Notes: a model not told the origin generated them from the letters alone. Shown: positions 12,251 to 19,569, numbered from the stretch's first letter. The stretch: DNA of 22,188 nt from Patescibacteria group bacterium UBA918 (GCA_002293845.1 DBEA01000015.1:22924-45111); one strand, 5' to 3'. Translations and numbers: made by a program.

Positions 12251-12282
12251 AAAAAGTTCTAACATCCTCCCATGCGGCGAGC
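12251..12282 (+). repeat. Cassette-boundary repeat R6
   Basis: AAAAAGTTCTAAC, then ATCCTCCC, then ATGCGGCGAGC. It is nearly identical to R2, including the preceding TTTGCAT. Confidence 0.92.
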
Positions 12283-12352
12283 CAACAATTTTAGCCTTAT
12301 TTTCCAAGGCACATTTCGGTAGTCGAAATGAAATATCGAACTTTGGTATACT
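12283..12352 (+). promoter_or_regulatory. Shared 70-nt leader and promoter region, copy 2 (hydrolase)
   Basis: Homologous to 11100-11169 over its full length, with the same GCCTT/AAGGC hairpin and the ending ATCGAACTTTGGTATACT. TATACT (12347-12352) lies 6 nt before the ATG. Confidence 0.7.
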
Positions 12353-12358
12353 GAACAA

Positions 12359-12910
12359 ATGAAGCCTCGTATTGTATATATCCATGGCAACAGTGCCACC
12401 CATTGGTCTTTTGCTTGGGCCGGTTGGTTAAAGCAAGAGCTTGAAGAAAGAGGGTTTGAAACTTTCTTTGAGACAATGCCTGACTCCATTATTGCCAGAT
12501 CAGAATATTGGATACCTTTCCTAGAAAATCACGCTAAGGTTGGTGAAAACGACATTATCGTTGGATGGTCAACTGGATCAATTGCAGCCATGCGTTACGC
12601 CGAAGCTCATAAAGTAAAAGGATCCGTACTCGTGGGCACATACCACTCTGACTTAGGAGACGCGATGGAAAAACAATCTGGCTACTTCGACAAACCTTGG
12701 GACTGGTCTGCGATAAAAGCTAATCAAAATTGGATAGCACAATTTCAATCTTCCAATGACCCAGTAGTGCCAATAGAAGAGGGGAGGTTTGTCCATGATC
12801 AACTAAACACAGAATATTTTGAGTTTGATGATAAGTTCCACTTTGGCTGGCCGGAACCTATGAATAGCTTCCCAGAGTTACTTGAAGTTATTCTGAAACA
12901 CTCACAATAA
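12359..12910 (+). CDS. RBBP9/YdeN-type serine hydrolase
   Basis: A 183-aa single-domain alpha/beta hydrolase. The N-terminal strand and oxyanion loop read VYIHGNSATHWS. The nucleophile elbow is GWSTG with S71. The likely acid is D134 in SSNDPVVP and the histidine is H161 in FHFGWPE. The short length without a cap, and the SxNDPVVP and final GH/FG motifs, match the RBBP9/YdeN family. Natural substrates of that family are poorly known. The protein is cytoplasmic with no signal peptide. The gene is AT-rich, leaderless in layout, shares its upstream 70 nt with def, and its TAA stop overlaps R7. Confidence 0.88.
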   Translation: MKPRIVYIHGNSATHWSFAWAGWLKQELEERGFETFFETMPDSIIARSEYWIPFLENHAKVGENDIIVGWSTGSIAAMRYAEAHKVKGSVLVGTYHSDLGDAMEKQSGYFDKPWDWSAIKANQNWIAQFQSSNDPVVPIEEGRFVHDQLNTEYFEFDDKFHFGWPEPMNSFPELLEVILKHSQ

Positions 12911-12982
12911 AAGTTCTAACCACCGTACCAGAAACTGCTTTGCTGATTTCGGTACATGGCAGACATCCTCCCAAGCGACTTG
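12909..12982 (+). repeat. Cassette-boundary repeat R7, interrupted
   Basis: The left part AAAAGTTCTAAC (12909-12920) is separated by about 44 nt from the right part ATCCTCCCAAGCGACTTG (12965-12982). The insert contains an imperfect hairpin, GTACC and GGTAC with inner GAAA/TTTC pairs. It is the last copy; the resident chromosome resumes after it. Confidence 0.8.
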
Positions 12983-12985
12983 TGT

Positions 12986-12991
12986 TAAAAT
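12986..12991 (+). promoter_or_regulatory. -10 box of the 120-aa membrane protein gene
   Basis: TGTGTTAAAAT gives TAAAAT with an upstream TG, 8 nt before the ATG at 13000. It lies immediately right of R7. Confidence 0.55.
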
Positions 12992-12999
12992 GAGAGGAA

Positions 13000-13362
13000 A
13001 TGAAAAGACTTCTAAATATATTTTTCGTCATACTAGGGGTGGTATTCTTCATTATCATACTGGCAGGTCTGTATCTTTATTTTGTCGATCCCTTCGGCAT
13101 CAAAACGACGTTCTCGGAGACGGAGACGCCACGAACGGAAACGTCGACTGAAACAAACAACGACAAGAACCCGGCGCTATCACCGGCCCAGGAGAAAGCC
13201 TTGGAAACCTTCGGCATCGACCCGGCCACCGTTCCTACGTCCGTCACACCAGAGCAAGAGGCTTGTTTTGTGGAAAAACTGGGCCAACAACGCGTCGACG
13301 AGATCAAGGCCGGAGACTCGCCGACGGCGGCGGAGTTTTTCAAAGCTAAATCCTGCATCTAA
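13000..13362 (+). CDS. Membrane-anchored hypothetical protein, 120 aa
   Basis: One N-terminal transmembrane helix (about residues 5-28) anchors an outward, Thr/Glu-rich linker (35-60) and a small C-terminal domain with two cysteines (EACFVEKLG and KAKSC near the end). The cysteines could form a disulfide. The gene directly precedes a DsbB homologue by 29 nt on the same strand, so it may be a substrate or partner of that system; this is inference. GAGAGGAA just before the ATG is a possible Shine-Dalgarno, or the first bases of a very short leader. Confidence 0.75.
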   Translation: MKRLLNIFFVILGVVFFIIILAGLYLYFVDPFGIKTTFSETETPRTETSTETNNDKNPALSPAQEKALETFGIDPATVPTSVTPEQEACFVEKLGQQRVDEIKAGDSPTAAEFFKAKSCI

Positions 13363-13391
13363 GATTCGTTTATCGGGATAATATCCAAGAT

Positions 13392-13934
13392 ATGATGACC
13401 TTTCTTCCCACACTTAATTTCCTACTAGCCGTCGGCGGATTGGCGCTCGCGGCGGCGACAATAGTTCTCTACGTGGACTACTTTTTACTGAAAGGTAGGT
13501 ATTTCCGCGATCAAATAAAAGAAGGGGTGTGGCCTATCATCGCCGGCGTCACCATAGGTACAGTCGCTCTCACTCTGCTTTATTCGGAGTATTTCAAGTT
13601 CGTGCCATGTTCGCTCTGCTGGCTGCAGCGCATCGCCATCTATCCGCAGGCGCTCATGGTCTTGCTGGCATGGAAGGGAGGCGACACGACTCGATTTCCC
13701 ACCTATGGCATAGGTTTGTCCATATTCGGATTTATTGTCGCCGTGTACCAATACATCTACCAGCTAATACCGGCGGGGGCTCGCGACAGCTTCGCACCCT
13801 GCTTGATCGATGGCAGTAACGCTGACTGCGCGGTTAAGGTCATCAACGAATTCGGTTTTGTGACATTCCCGCTTCTCTCCGCCGTTACTTTTGCGTTCCT
13901 AATCGTGATCTATCTTTACATGAGACGGTCGTAA
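13392..13934 (+). CDS. dsbB: DsbB-family disulfide bond formation protein
   Basis: DsbB/BdbC proteins reoxidise an extracytoplasmic thiol oxidase using membrane quinone. The 180-aa protein has about five hydrophobic segments, the redox motif PCSLCWLQR (C73, C76) at the end of a helix, and a second cysteine pair in APCLIDGSNADC within the outer loop. Both pairs needed for electron transfer are present. The N-terminus has an extra hydrophobic segment compared with short BdbC proteins. No DsbA partner is visible in the window. The start is ATG at 13392 (a second ATG follows directly), with a TAATAT box 7 nt upstream. It converges with the next gene, 13 nt apart. Confidence 0.92.
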   Translation: MMTFLPTLNFLLAVGGLALAAATIVLYVDYFLLKGRYFRDQIKEGVWPIIAGVTIGTVALTLLYSEYFKFVPCSLCWLQRIAIYPQALMVLLAWKGGDTTRFPTYGIGLSIFGFIVAVYQYIYQLIPAGARDSFAPCLIDGSNADCAVKVINEFGFVTFPLLSAVTFAFLIVIYLYMRRS

Positions 13935-13947
13935 AACTATAAGGCGT

Positions 13948-14805
13948 TCACTCTCCCATTTTCTCGAAGTATAGGCGACGCAGGGTACGACTGAAATCCA
14001 AAGCGGAATCGTTGACCGACATCAACTCGTCAGTGAAATCATTAATGACCGCGTTGGCGCGTACAGCGTCTATGTCGGCTCCTTTTGAATCGATAAAACC
14101 TTGTTCGATCAAATAACCGACGGAAAGCGCCGGCAGATTCCAACTCAAGTCATATGGCAAACGGCCCGGAACCGCCTCGTTGATGGCCTTGGCGAGCAGG
14201 TTGGTGCAGTTGCCGGTCAGGGTGTTGTAGAAACGAGGATTGTCCGCCATATCGGCCGTAGCGCGGGCCATGGCCACAAACACCTTGCCGGCTTGCTCCT
14301 CGTCGAGCAAGAGCGGGTACATCTCGGTCTGATAATCGAAGACGAAAAGGCGGACGCCGACGAAATCTCGTTCCATGCCCCAGGAGTAGATAAGATCATA
14401 TTTTCTGAATAGACCAAGCAAAGCAGAATACGGTTCGCCTTCTTCGCGACGCGCCTCGATCGAGAACGATATGGCCCGACCGTCATTGAGTTCGAACACT
14501 AAGAAACTGTGAGCTACGTATTTCGACTCCTCAATGGCCGAAAGGACGAACCAGACCCGAGATACATCCTCTGGATCTATCGTTACGTTTTCCTGCCATT
14601 CATCTTGGGCAGTGCCGGAGCGGTCATGCTTGAAATCGCGCAAATATCGTAAGGTCACTTTTCCATCTTCGCTTACCGTCGCGTCCGGGGTGTTCTGGTA
14701 ATAATCGTACCAATTCCTGTCGTTAGAGGACTCAAGCGAGTATAAATAAGCCAAGCAGAGGAGCAGGGAGACCAGCGCCGCGGTAACGACGATTCTTTTG
14801 ATCAT
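13948..14805 (-). CDS. DUF4105-like membrane-anchored protein
   Basis: The 285-aa protein has an N-terminal signal anchor (about 4-24) and a domain resembling DUF4105. It contains the RNWYDYY opening, HSFLVFELNDGR, an aromatic/acidic core, and the conserved FYNTLTGNCTN block around residue 200, with Cys in a position suggestive of a papain-like (NlpC/P60-type) active site. DUF4105 proteins are exported and of unknown function; relation to cysteine peptidases is my inference. The start ATG has TATCAT (14812-14817 on the minus strand) 6 nt upstream. It faces away from the L,D-transpeptidase gene across about 70 nt. Confidence 0.75.
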   Translation of the reverse strand: MIKRIVVTAALVSLLLCLAYLYSLESSNDRNWYDYYQNTPDATVSEDGKVTLRYLRDFKHDRSGTAQDEWQENVTIDPEDVSRVWFVLSAIEESKYVAHSFLVFELNDGRAISFSIEARREEGEPYSALLGLFRKYDLIYSWGMERDFVGVRLFVFDYQTEMYPLLLDEEQAGKVFVAMARATADMADNPRFYNTLTGNCTNLLAKAINEAVPGRLPYDLSWNLPALSVGYLIEQGFIDSKGADIDAVRANAVINDFTDELMSVNDSALDFSRTLRRLYFEKMGE

Positions 14806-14878
14806 CGCTCAATGATATCACTCTAGCGCGCATCACTATGGGTGGAAAAGCGTTAGCTGAGTGTGTAATATGCAATTC

Positions 14879-15820
14879 ATGTGGAAATACCTTAAAGACG
14901 GTTTGCTCTTGTGGATATGGGCTGGAGTCGTCGTTCTCGGCCTTATCATCCTCATCTCGATCAAGCTGGACCTCTTCGGGGACGGATTAATGAAAGTGGC
15001 GGAAGGCCCGATCGACGATCCGGCCGCGCCGGAATGGGAAGCCCCCGACAGTGGTTTCATCCAAAAAGAGGAGGTGTTCATCGTCGCCTCTTCGACCGAC
15101 GAATCCGGCACGACGATGGAAACGGAATTACCGGTCAAAAAGCTGTTGTTCGAGTACGTCAAAATAATCGACAGCTGTGGCGTTCATTTCGAGGGCGAGT
15201 GCGTCAACGCTCGTTCCGGTCCTGGCACGGACTACGACGTGGTAACGCGACTACGGAACGACGTGGTTCTCAAAATAGACGGCAAGGTGGAGCGAGACGG
15301 CGACAGTTGGTTCCGTATCGTCTTCGATGAATGGCTGCGCTATCCCGAAAGAGTCAAAGGCGAGTGGTATGTATCGGCCGATTACGTGGAAGTACTGCTC
15401 GACGAAGGGGTACGCACCACTGCCGAAGATGGCGCGGCCACCACTACGAAACATATACTTGTCGATCGATCCGAACAAAAACTCTACGCATACGATGGAG
15501 AAGAACTGTTCATGGAGATCGATATATCGACGGGACTCGAGCTGTCACCGACGCCCGCCGGCACTTTCACGATCTTCAAAAAGACGCCGAGCCGCTATAT
15601 GCAAGGACCGATACCGAACGTAACCGGCAGTGATTACTACGACCTGCCTGGAGTGCCGTGGAATTTATACTTCACCGTACAAGGGGCAGTGATACACGGA
15701 GCGTATTGGCATGACAGCTTCGGCCGACGTTACTCGCATGGCTGTATAAATTTGCCGCCGAACGAAGCGAAGAAATTATACGAATGGACGCCGCTCGGGA
15801 CGAAGGTAACAGTGAAGTGA
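14879..15820 (+). CDS. L,D-transpeptidase (YkuD) with SH3b domain
   Basis: These enzymes form 3-3 crosslinks in peptidoglycan or attach proteins to it. The protein has an N-terminal membrane helix (LLLWIWAGVVVLGLIILISI), an acidic linker, a bacterial SH3 domain (CVNARSGPGTDYDVVTRL to WYVSADYVEVL) and a C-terminal YkuD domain. The YkuD domain shows HILVDRSEQKLYAYDGEE, SPTPAGTFTI and the active site HGAYWHDSF with SHGCINL (catalytic Cys about residue 289). I chose ATG 14879 because a TGTAAT box lies 9 nt upstream; ATG 14870 and GTG 14861 are in-frame alternatives. It probably acts on the outer face of the membrane. Confidence 0.92.
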   Translation: MWKYLKDGLLLWIWAGVVVLGLIILISIKLDLFGDGLMKVAEGPIDDPAAPEWEAPDSGFIQKEEVFIVASSTDESGTTMETELPVKKLLFEYVKIIDSCGVHFEGECVNARSGPGTDYDVVTRLRNDVVLKIDGKVERDGDSWFRIVFDEWLRYPERVKGEWYVSADYVEVLLDEGVRTTAEDGAATTTKHILVDRSEQKLYAYDGEELFMEIDISTGLELSPTPAGTFTIFKKTPSRYMQGPIPNVTGSDYYDLPGVPWNLYFTVQGAVIHGAYWHDSFGRRYSHGCINLPPNEAKKLYEWTPLGTKVTVK

Positions 15821-15886
15821 TGGAAAAATCACAACACGCAAATCACATTGCGTGAATACTTCGTATCACGATAAACTTATCGGATC

Positions 15887-16594
15887 TTGATCAAAAGATC
15901 TTTAAGCGTCATATTCTTCGCGGCCACCACTTTGATGACAGCGGTATCGTACATACCATCTTCTTACACCGTGACGGCGAACGCGGCGGCGGACGAAACG
16001 AATTCGGCCTTCATCGAGTTTACTGAGGACCCTAACGACGTCGAACCAGAAAGCGTCGTCGCAATAGAAACGATACCCGACAGCCGTACAGATAATGGCG
16101 TGCGCCTGGTGCCTTTTTATTCGCAATTCACCGACATCAGCGCTCCAGAGTGGCGCAAGATCGGATGTGGCATCACCAGCTTGGCCATGCTCATCGATTT
16201 TTATAAGCCGCCGGTGGAGGTGGACACACTTTTAAGTGAAGGTATCGAAAACGGCGCGTATGTGGACGATGCTGGCTGGTCGCATGCGGGCTTAATAGCC
16301 ATCGCGAAAGATCATGGTCTCACTGGAGAAGCGCGTTATTTGACGGATCTCGACATGGTGACGGCTTTCGCAGACCTGAAGAAGGCGATCGAGGCAGGCC
16401 CGGTGATGGCCTCCGTTCATTACACTTTCGAACCCACCAATCCCATTCCGCATCTCGTCGTGGTGACCGACATCGATGAAGAAGGAGTTCACTACAACGA
16501 CCCGGCCGATAAAAGCGGCGACGGAGTGATAGCTATCGAAAAATTCCAAAACTCTTGGAAGAAGCGCTACATAGAGATCAGGCCGGCAACCTAA
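15887..16594 (+). CDS. Exported C39-like cysteine peptidase
   Basis: The 235-aa protein has a signal peptide (about 1-34, ending TANAAA) and an acidic linker. A C39-like papain-fold domain begins VRLVPFYSQF. The catalytic cysteine is C94 in IGCGITSLAMLIDFY, the histidine is H189 in PHLVVVTDID, and D205 in HYNDPA completes the triad. Unlike ABC-transporter C39 domains it is stand-alone and secreted. The target is unknown; it sits next to a crosslinking enzyme in what looks like a cell-envelope gene group. The start is TTG, with TAAACT 9 nt upstream and no good ATG alternative. Confidence 0.85.
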   Translation: MIKRSLSVIFFAATTLMTAVSYIPSSYTVTANAAADETNSAFIEFTEDPNDVEPESVVAIETIPDSRTDNGVRLVPFYSQFTDISAPEWRKIGCGITSLAMLIDFYKPPVEVDTLLSEGIENGAYVDDAGWSHAGLIAIAKDHGLTGEARYLTDLDMVTAFADLKKAIEAGPVMASVHYTFEPTNPIPHLVVVTDIDEEGVHYNDPADKSGDGVIAIEKFQNSWKKRYIEIRPAT

Positions 16595-16599
16595 AAGTT

Positions 16600-17127
16600 T
16601 TAGATCCTCCGGCTGTCGTATGCCCAGTGGAGAATAGCCTGACGCTGACGAGGACGACACTCTTCGTCGCCGACTCGGCAATTGTTTTTCACCTGCGCGA
16701 TATGGCGCGCGATGGCTTTCCATCGCTTTACTTGTCTCCTATCCTCCTCGGGCGAACGCCGACCCATGTAATAGCGGCAGTACCACTGGAACCAACCGCG
16801 CGGGTCGTCCTTGTGTATCCACCCCTGCTTCCGCCATACCGACAGAGGTTGACTGGCGTTTTCTCCGAAGTAATTCAACTCGCGCAAATGTTCATAAGAC
16901 GAAAGTGGCGACAATTTGGCGCGTCGAAACCACGAGGCAGGAAATTCCTCCCGACAATCACGCATATACACACCGCCGAAAACTCCCATCTCCAACATTT
17001 CCCTGGGACTCAGCTCGGGACGGAAATCGGGGTCGAAATTCTTTCCCGTCGGAGCCGATAACTCATAGACGTAGTCCTTTTGCATCTTGTCGTTCACCCG
17101 AATTAGTTTCTTTCTCTTGGACACCAT
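16600..17127 (-). CDS. Conserved hypothetical protein, 175 aa
   Basis: I recognise the block DPRGWFQWYCRYYMGRR (about residues 108-124), followed by an RQVKRW motif, as conserved in uncharacterised proteins of diverse bacteria and fungi. No function is known to me. The protein is soluble, basic and rich in aromatic residues, with no signal peptide. It lies 15 nt downstream of tspO on the same strand and is probably co-transcribed with it. The 3' end almost touches the convergent C39-like gene; a short palindrome CTAAAAGTTTTAG lies at the junction. Confidence 0.8.
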   Translation of the reverse strand: MVSKRKKLIRVNDKMQKDYVYELSAPTGKNFDPDFRPELSPREMLEMGVFGGVYMRDCREEFPASWFRRAKLSPLSSYEHLRELNYFGENASQPLSVWRKQGWIHKDDPRGWFQWYCRYYMGRRSPEEDRRQVKRWKAIARHIAQVKNNCRVGDEECRPRQRQAILHWAYDSRRI

Positions 17128-17142
17128 GCTGACGAAGTATTC

Positions 17143-17631
17143 CTAGTTCAATATCCAGATCTCAAAGTTCAAAAAAGCGGCGAAGCTCACCCATAGAAGG
17201 TACGGGACGAGCAGATAAGCCGCGGTCTTGGAGATTCGTAGGAAAGCGAAGATGTTGGCTAAAATGGCCATCCATAAAAGACCAATGATGACGAGCGCTC
17301 CGCCCGGGTTCTGGGCGCCGAAAAAAACGACCGACCACAATGAATTTAAGACCAACTGAACGCCGAAGACACCGATGGCGAAATTCACCCGCGGCACCGA
17401 AGCGCCTTCTCGCCATACCAAGTAAAGCGCGTATCCCATCAAGAGATACAGAGTCGTCCAAACCGGCCCAAACACGAAATCAGGCGGAGTGAGCGTCGGC
17501 TTCACGATCTCCCTGTACCAACTATCGATCGCCGGCATGGTAAATACCGAACCGATCCACCCAGCGGACAAAGGCAATAATAACGAAACCGCTAATCGAG
17601 CCGCTTCTTTGAAAGACATGTTTTTATTCAT
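17143..17631 (-). CDS. tspO: TspO/MBR family protein
   Basis: TspO proteins are five-helix membrane proteins that bind tetrapyrroles and other hydrophobic ligands. The 162-aa product has the signature WYREIVKPTLTPPDFVFGPV then WTTLYLLMGYALYLVW, and VLNSLWSVVFFGAQNPGGAL, with five hydrophobic helices. Bacterial members respond to stress or light; the role here cannot be told. The ATG at 17631 is chosen because a perfect TATAAT (17641-17646, minus strand) lies 9 nt upstream, so upstream in-frame codons would precede the transcript. The promoter overlaps that of the divergent dedA-like gene. Confidence 0.93.
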   Translation of the reverse strand: MNKNMSFKEAARLAVSLLLPLSAGWIGSVFTMPAIDSWYREIVKPTLTPPDFVFGPVWTTLYLLMGYALYLVWREGASVPRVNFAIGVFGVQLVLNSLWSVVFFGAQNPGGALVIIGLLWMAILANIFAFLRISKTAAYLLVPYLLWVSFAAFLNFEIWILN

Positions 17632-17640
17632 TATGCTAAC

Positions 17641-17646
17641 ATTATA
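17641..17646 (-). promoter_or_regulatory. -10 box of tspO, overlapping the divergent gene
   Basis: TATAAT on the minus strand lies 9 nt before the tspO ATG and only 3 nt before the GTG of the plus-strand DedA gene. That gene has TATGCT on its own strand at about 17632-17637. The two promoters therefore overlap. Confidence 0.65.
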
Positions 17647-17648
17647 CC

Positions 17649-18233
17649 GTGCATCCTCACGCTGAAATACTCGCTCTGCTAACAACTTACGGCTACGTGG
17701 CCGTCTTCCTAGGCGCGATGTTCGAAGGAGAGATCGTGGTAATGTTGTCCGGCATGTTCGCCCAGCAGGGCTATCTATCCCTCCCGCTGGTCATCCTCCT
17801 CGTACAGATAGCGGCCGTATTGAACGACGGTATGTGGTTTCTGATCGGCCGCTACCGAGTACCGAAAAAGTTGTATGAAAAGGAATGGTTTCAAAAGCTG
17901 GCGAAAAGACCCATGGTTTTTATCAACGATCGGCCCGAGATTTTGGCGCTGACGATGCGCTTTATGTACGGCTTTCGCTCGCTCATCCCGCTCGGACTAG
18001 GCCTATCAAACCTATCGGCACCGAAGTTCTTCGTATTCCACGGAATCGGTACCCTGGCCTGGTCTCTATCGCTGTGCGCGGTAGGTTATTTTTTCGGCAC
18101 CATGTTGGAGACATTGTTCGGACGTATCAGATATCCTGAACTCTTAATGGTGGCGGTGGTCGTGATAATGGTGACCGTTTTCTTCAGTCTGGGCAAAATA
18201 GTCAAACGCTTTCTGGGACGAAAGTTAAGTTAA
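17649..18233 (+). CDS. DedA family membrane protein
   Basis: The 194-aa protein has the VTT/SNARE-associated (DedA) domain: GAMFEGEIVVMLSGMFAQQG near the N-terminus, then RFMYGFRSLIPLGLGLSNL and GTLAWSLSLCAVGYFFG. Several members act as lipid (undecaprenyl phosphate or phosphatidylethanolamine) flippases in the membrane; the substrate here is not predictable. The start is GTG, within the short divergent promoter region shared with tspO. The last 9 nt overlap the convergent mgtE gene. Confidence 0.9.
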   Translation: MHPHAEILALLTTYGYVAVFLGAMFEGEIVVMLSGMFAQQGYLSLPLVILLVQIAAVLNDGMWFLIGRYRVPKKLYEKEWFQKLAKRPMVFINDRPEILALTMRFMYGFRSLIPLGLGLSNLSAPKFFVFHGIGTLAWSLSLCAVGYFFGTMLETLFGRIRYPELLMVAVVVIMVTVFFSLGKIVKRFLGRKLS

Positions 18234-19499
18234 AAAAAGAGTCGCGATACTGAGGAAGAAGAGGAGTCCCAAGACATCGGTGGCGGTCGATATGAAGATC
18301 CCCGAAGAAGTGGCGGGATCGCGGCCGAAGTGACGTAATAACAGCGGGATCACGGCTCCGAAGAGACCGGCCACCATAAGATTGAAAATCACCGAAACGC
18401 TGGCGATGACCGCTATCCATAGATCGATACCGAACATCCAGGCCACCGGAATCACCATGAAGCCGGTGATGATACCGTTTATCAAACCGGCCGACACCTC
18501 TCGGAGAACGGCGGGGTATCCGTTCTTTAGACTCACTTCGCCAATGGCGATGCCGCGCACCATGACCGCCAGGGTTTGAGTGGCCGCGTTTCCTCCCATG
18601 CCGGCGATGAGCGGCATCAGGATCGCCAGAGCGACGAATTGATGAATGGTGTCGTCAAAGAAAGACACCACCGCGGCGACCAAAAAACAGGTGGCCAAGT
18701 TTATTATGAGCCATCGATAGCGGCCGCGTACTTTGTTACCGACGCTGTCAAAAGGGCGTTCGCTTGCCTCGACGCCGGCGAAGCTATAGAGAGTGGCGGC
18801 CGGCTGGGCCTCGAGAAGATCGGCCACGTCGCTTGAGTACACGATGCCAAGGATGCTACCGTCGATGTCCAAAAGAACGATCTTTTCGTTCGGGGAGTCG
18901 GTCAAAAGCGAGAGTATCTTCTCCTTCGGCGCGTTGTAAGAGATCGAGCGCACCGGCTTTACGAAGTTTTTAAGTTTGTTCGTGTTGCGTTCACGAACCA
19001 GAGTCCCCAAAGGAACTTCTCCCAAAAGTTCGCCTGCCTGATAGACCAGTACCGTAGGGATCTTGCCGTTCTGGCGCACATGCTCTTCGATAGCCGAGGC
19101 GGAATCACCGATGGTCGCCGAGTCCGGCAGATAGACGAAGTTCAGATGCACCAGTCCCAGAGTCGCTTGCGGATGGAAAGCGAGAAAATATTCGCATTTT
19201 TCATAACGATCGCTCTTCAATCTCTCGATAAACCGTTCACGTCGCCTGCGATCCTTCATTCGCGACAAGACTTGATGAACTCTTTGCGGGTCGAGATGGT
19301 CCAAAAGTTCCAAACTTTCGGAAAAATTAAGCTCCTCGATCAAAGTCTGACGCATCCTCGACGACAAGAGATTGAAGACCGCGCTCTGTTCGGAGAGTGC
19401 CAGTGACCGAAATTCGGACAGCCGCGTATCCGGACGATAAGTGACCGTGCGGGCGACGGCCTCCAAATCTCTCTCCGTCGGATAGGAAACGTCGTTCAT
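18225..19499 (-). CDS. mgtE: Magnesium transporter MgtE
   Basis: MgtE is a Mg2+-gated magnesium channel of the inner membrane. From the ATG at 19499 the protein is 424 aa. It has an N-terminal helical superhelix domain (LSSRMRQTLIEELN, LLDHLDPQRV), a CBS pair (about 105-235, with IPTVLVYQAGELLGEV and KIVLLDIDGSILGIV), and a five-helix pore domain with the hallmark LMPLIAGMGGNAATQTLAVM. I reject longer starts because the transcript should begin near 19499, given the TATTAT box at 19504-19512 on the minus strand. ATG 19505 is a close alternative. It overlaps the dedA-like gene end to end. Confidence 0.95.
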   Translation of the reverse strand: MNDVSYPTERDLEAVARTVTYRPDTRLSEFRSLALSEQSAVFNLLSSRMRQTLIEELNFSESLELLDHLDPQRVHQVLSRMKDRRRRERFIERLKSDRYEKCEYFLAFHPQATLGLVHLNFVYLPDSATIGDSASAIEEHVRQNGKIPTVLVYQAGELLGEVPLGTLVRERNTNKLKNFVKPVRSISYNAPKEKILSLLTDSPNEKIVLLDIDGSILGIVYSSDVADLLEAQPAATLYSFAGVEASERPFDSVGNKVRGRYRWLIINLATCFLVAAVVSFFDDTIHQFVALAILMPLIAGMGGNAATQTLAVMVRGIAIGEVSLKNGYPAVLREVSAGLINGIITGFMVIPVAWMFGIDLWIAVIASVSVIFNLMVAGLFGAVIPLLLRHFGRDPATSSGIFISTATDVLGLLFFLSIATLFLT

Positions 19500-19546
19500 T
19501 AACATAATAATAAAAGGAAAGCCGAAAAAAACGAAAGGAAAAGTCG

Positions 19547-19569
19547 GCGGCGGGCCACAGGCCCGCCGC
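19547..19569. repeat. 10-bp GC-rich hairpin between divergent mgtE and fpg
   Basis: GCGGCGGGCC and GGCCCGCCGC around ACA. It shares the exact 17-nt core GCGGGCCACAGGCCCGC with the terminator at 2630-2650, but here lies upstream of two divergent genes. TCTTTCAACTTTTT follows on the plus strand. It may insulate the two promoters. Confidence 0.8.

Noticed and set aside
6715..12982. CRISPR array from the seven repeats
   Set aside because: The intervals are 0.5-2.1 kb and contain whole genes with promoters; there are no short spacers or cas genes.
6715..12982. Classical integron attC sites
   Set aside because: GTTCTAAC superficially resembles an attC end, but no matching GTTRRRY partner, no palindromic fold and no integrase were found.
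15827..15860. Terminator after the L,D-transpeptidase gene
   Set aside because: CACGCAA and TTGCGTG can pair, but no T-tract follows; too weak to list.
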